Shown in pieces: positions 5,396 to 5,397 of a stretch of DNA of 5,397 bases. The notes under the pieces are model-generated. The model was not told the DNA's origin. It ran no database searches and was given only the letters and a program-made list of their open reading frames with translations. Origin of the DNA: a bacterium (GTDB taxonomy: Bacteria > Bacillota_I > Bacilli_A > Acholeplasmatales > JAEDCM01); the NCBI GenBank assembly GCA_024695185.1, contig JAILIR010000093.1, positions 1 to 5,397 on the forward strand, read 5' to 3'. Positions within the stretch are counted from its first letter, which is position 1, and each line of letters begins with the position of its first letter. The translations under genes were made by a program, and so were the position numbers.

Positions 5396-5397
5396 TG

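Overview
The window is AT-rich DNA with strong Shine-Dalgarno sequences (GGAGG, AAGGAGG, and one GAGGTGATCC), short operon gaps and an energy-coupling-factor (ECF) vitamin transporter gene. This fits a low-GC Bacillota (Firmicutes) chromosome, Clostridia- or Erysipelotrichia-like. No in-frame TGA suggests recoding, and nothing fixes the species. I see no mobile element, phage gene, CRISPR array, tRNA or rRNA.

Left region (1-1152). The first 55 codons of a MocR/GntR-type regulator run off the left edge on the minus strand. Divergent from it is a membrane S component of an ECF transporter. The 96-bp gap holds a two-direct-plus-one-inverted CTGGT repeat that looks like the MocR operator. Together they look like a regulator-controlled vitamin uptake module. 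Vitamin B6 is the best guess, but the ligand is not proven by the sequence. The transporter gene ends in a perfect 13-bp hairpin that serves as a shared terminator with the convergent gene.

Middle region (1151-2401, minus strand). This gene encodes a membrane-anchored HD-GYP phosphohydrolase, probably a cyclic-di-GMP phosphodiesterase. Its extracytoplasmic domain resembles a family-2 carbohydrate-binding module.

Right region (2542-5362, plus strand). A tight three-gene operon (gaps of 13 and 12 nt) starts from an extended -10 promoter. Gene 1 is a two-helix ion channel with RCK domains and a TTSGND selectivity filter instead of TVGYG; its filter and its ICGWK motif recall plant CASTOR/DMI1 channels. 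Gene 2 is a stand-alone cyclic-nucleotide-binding domain with an intact phosphate-binding cassette. Gene 3 is an alpha/beta hydrolase of the Mbeg1-like/DUF2974 lipase type with a GHSKGG nucleophile elbow. I infer that the cyclic-nucleotide sensor gates or reports on the channel in trans, and that the hydrolase acts in the same response. This channel-sensor-hydrolase set is the most unusual content of the window. A few bases at the right edge may be the tail of a convergent gene.
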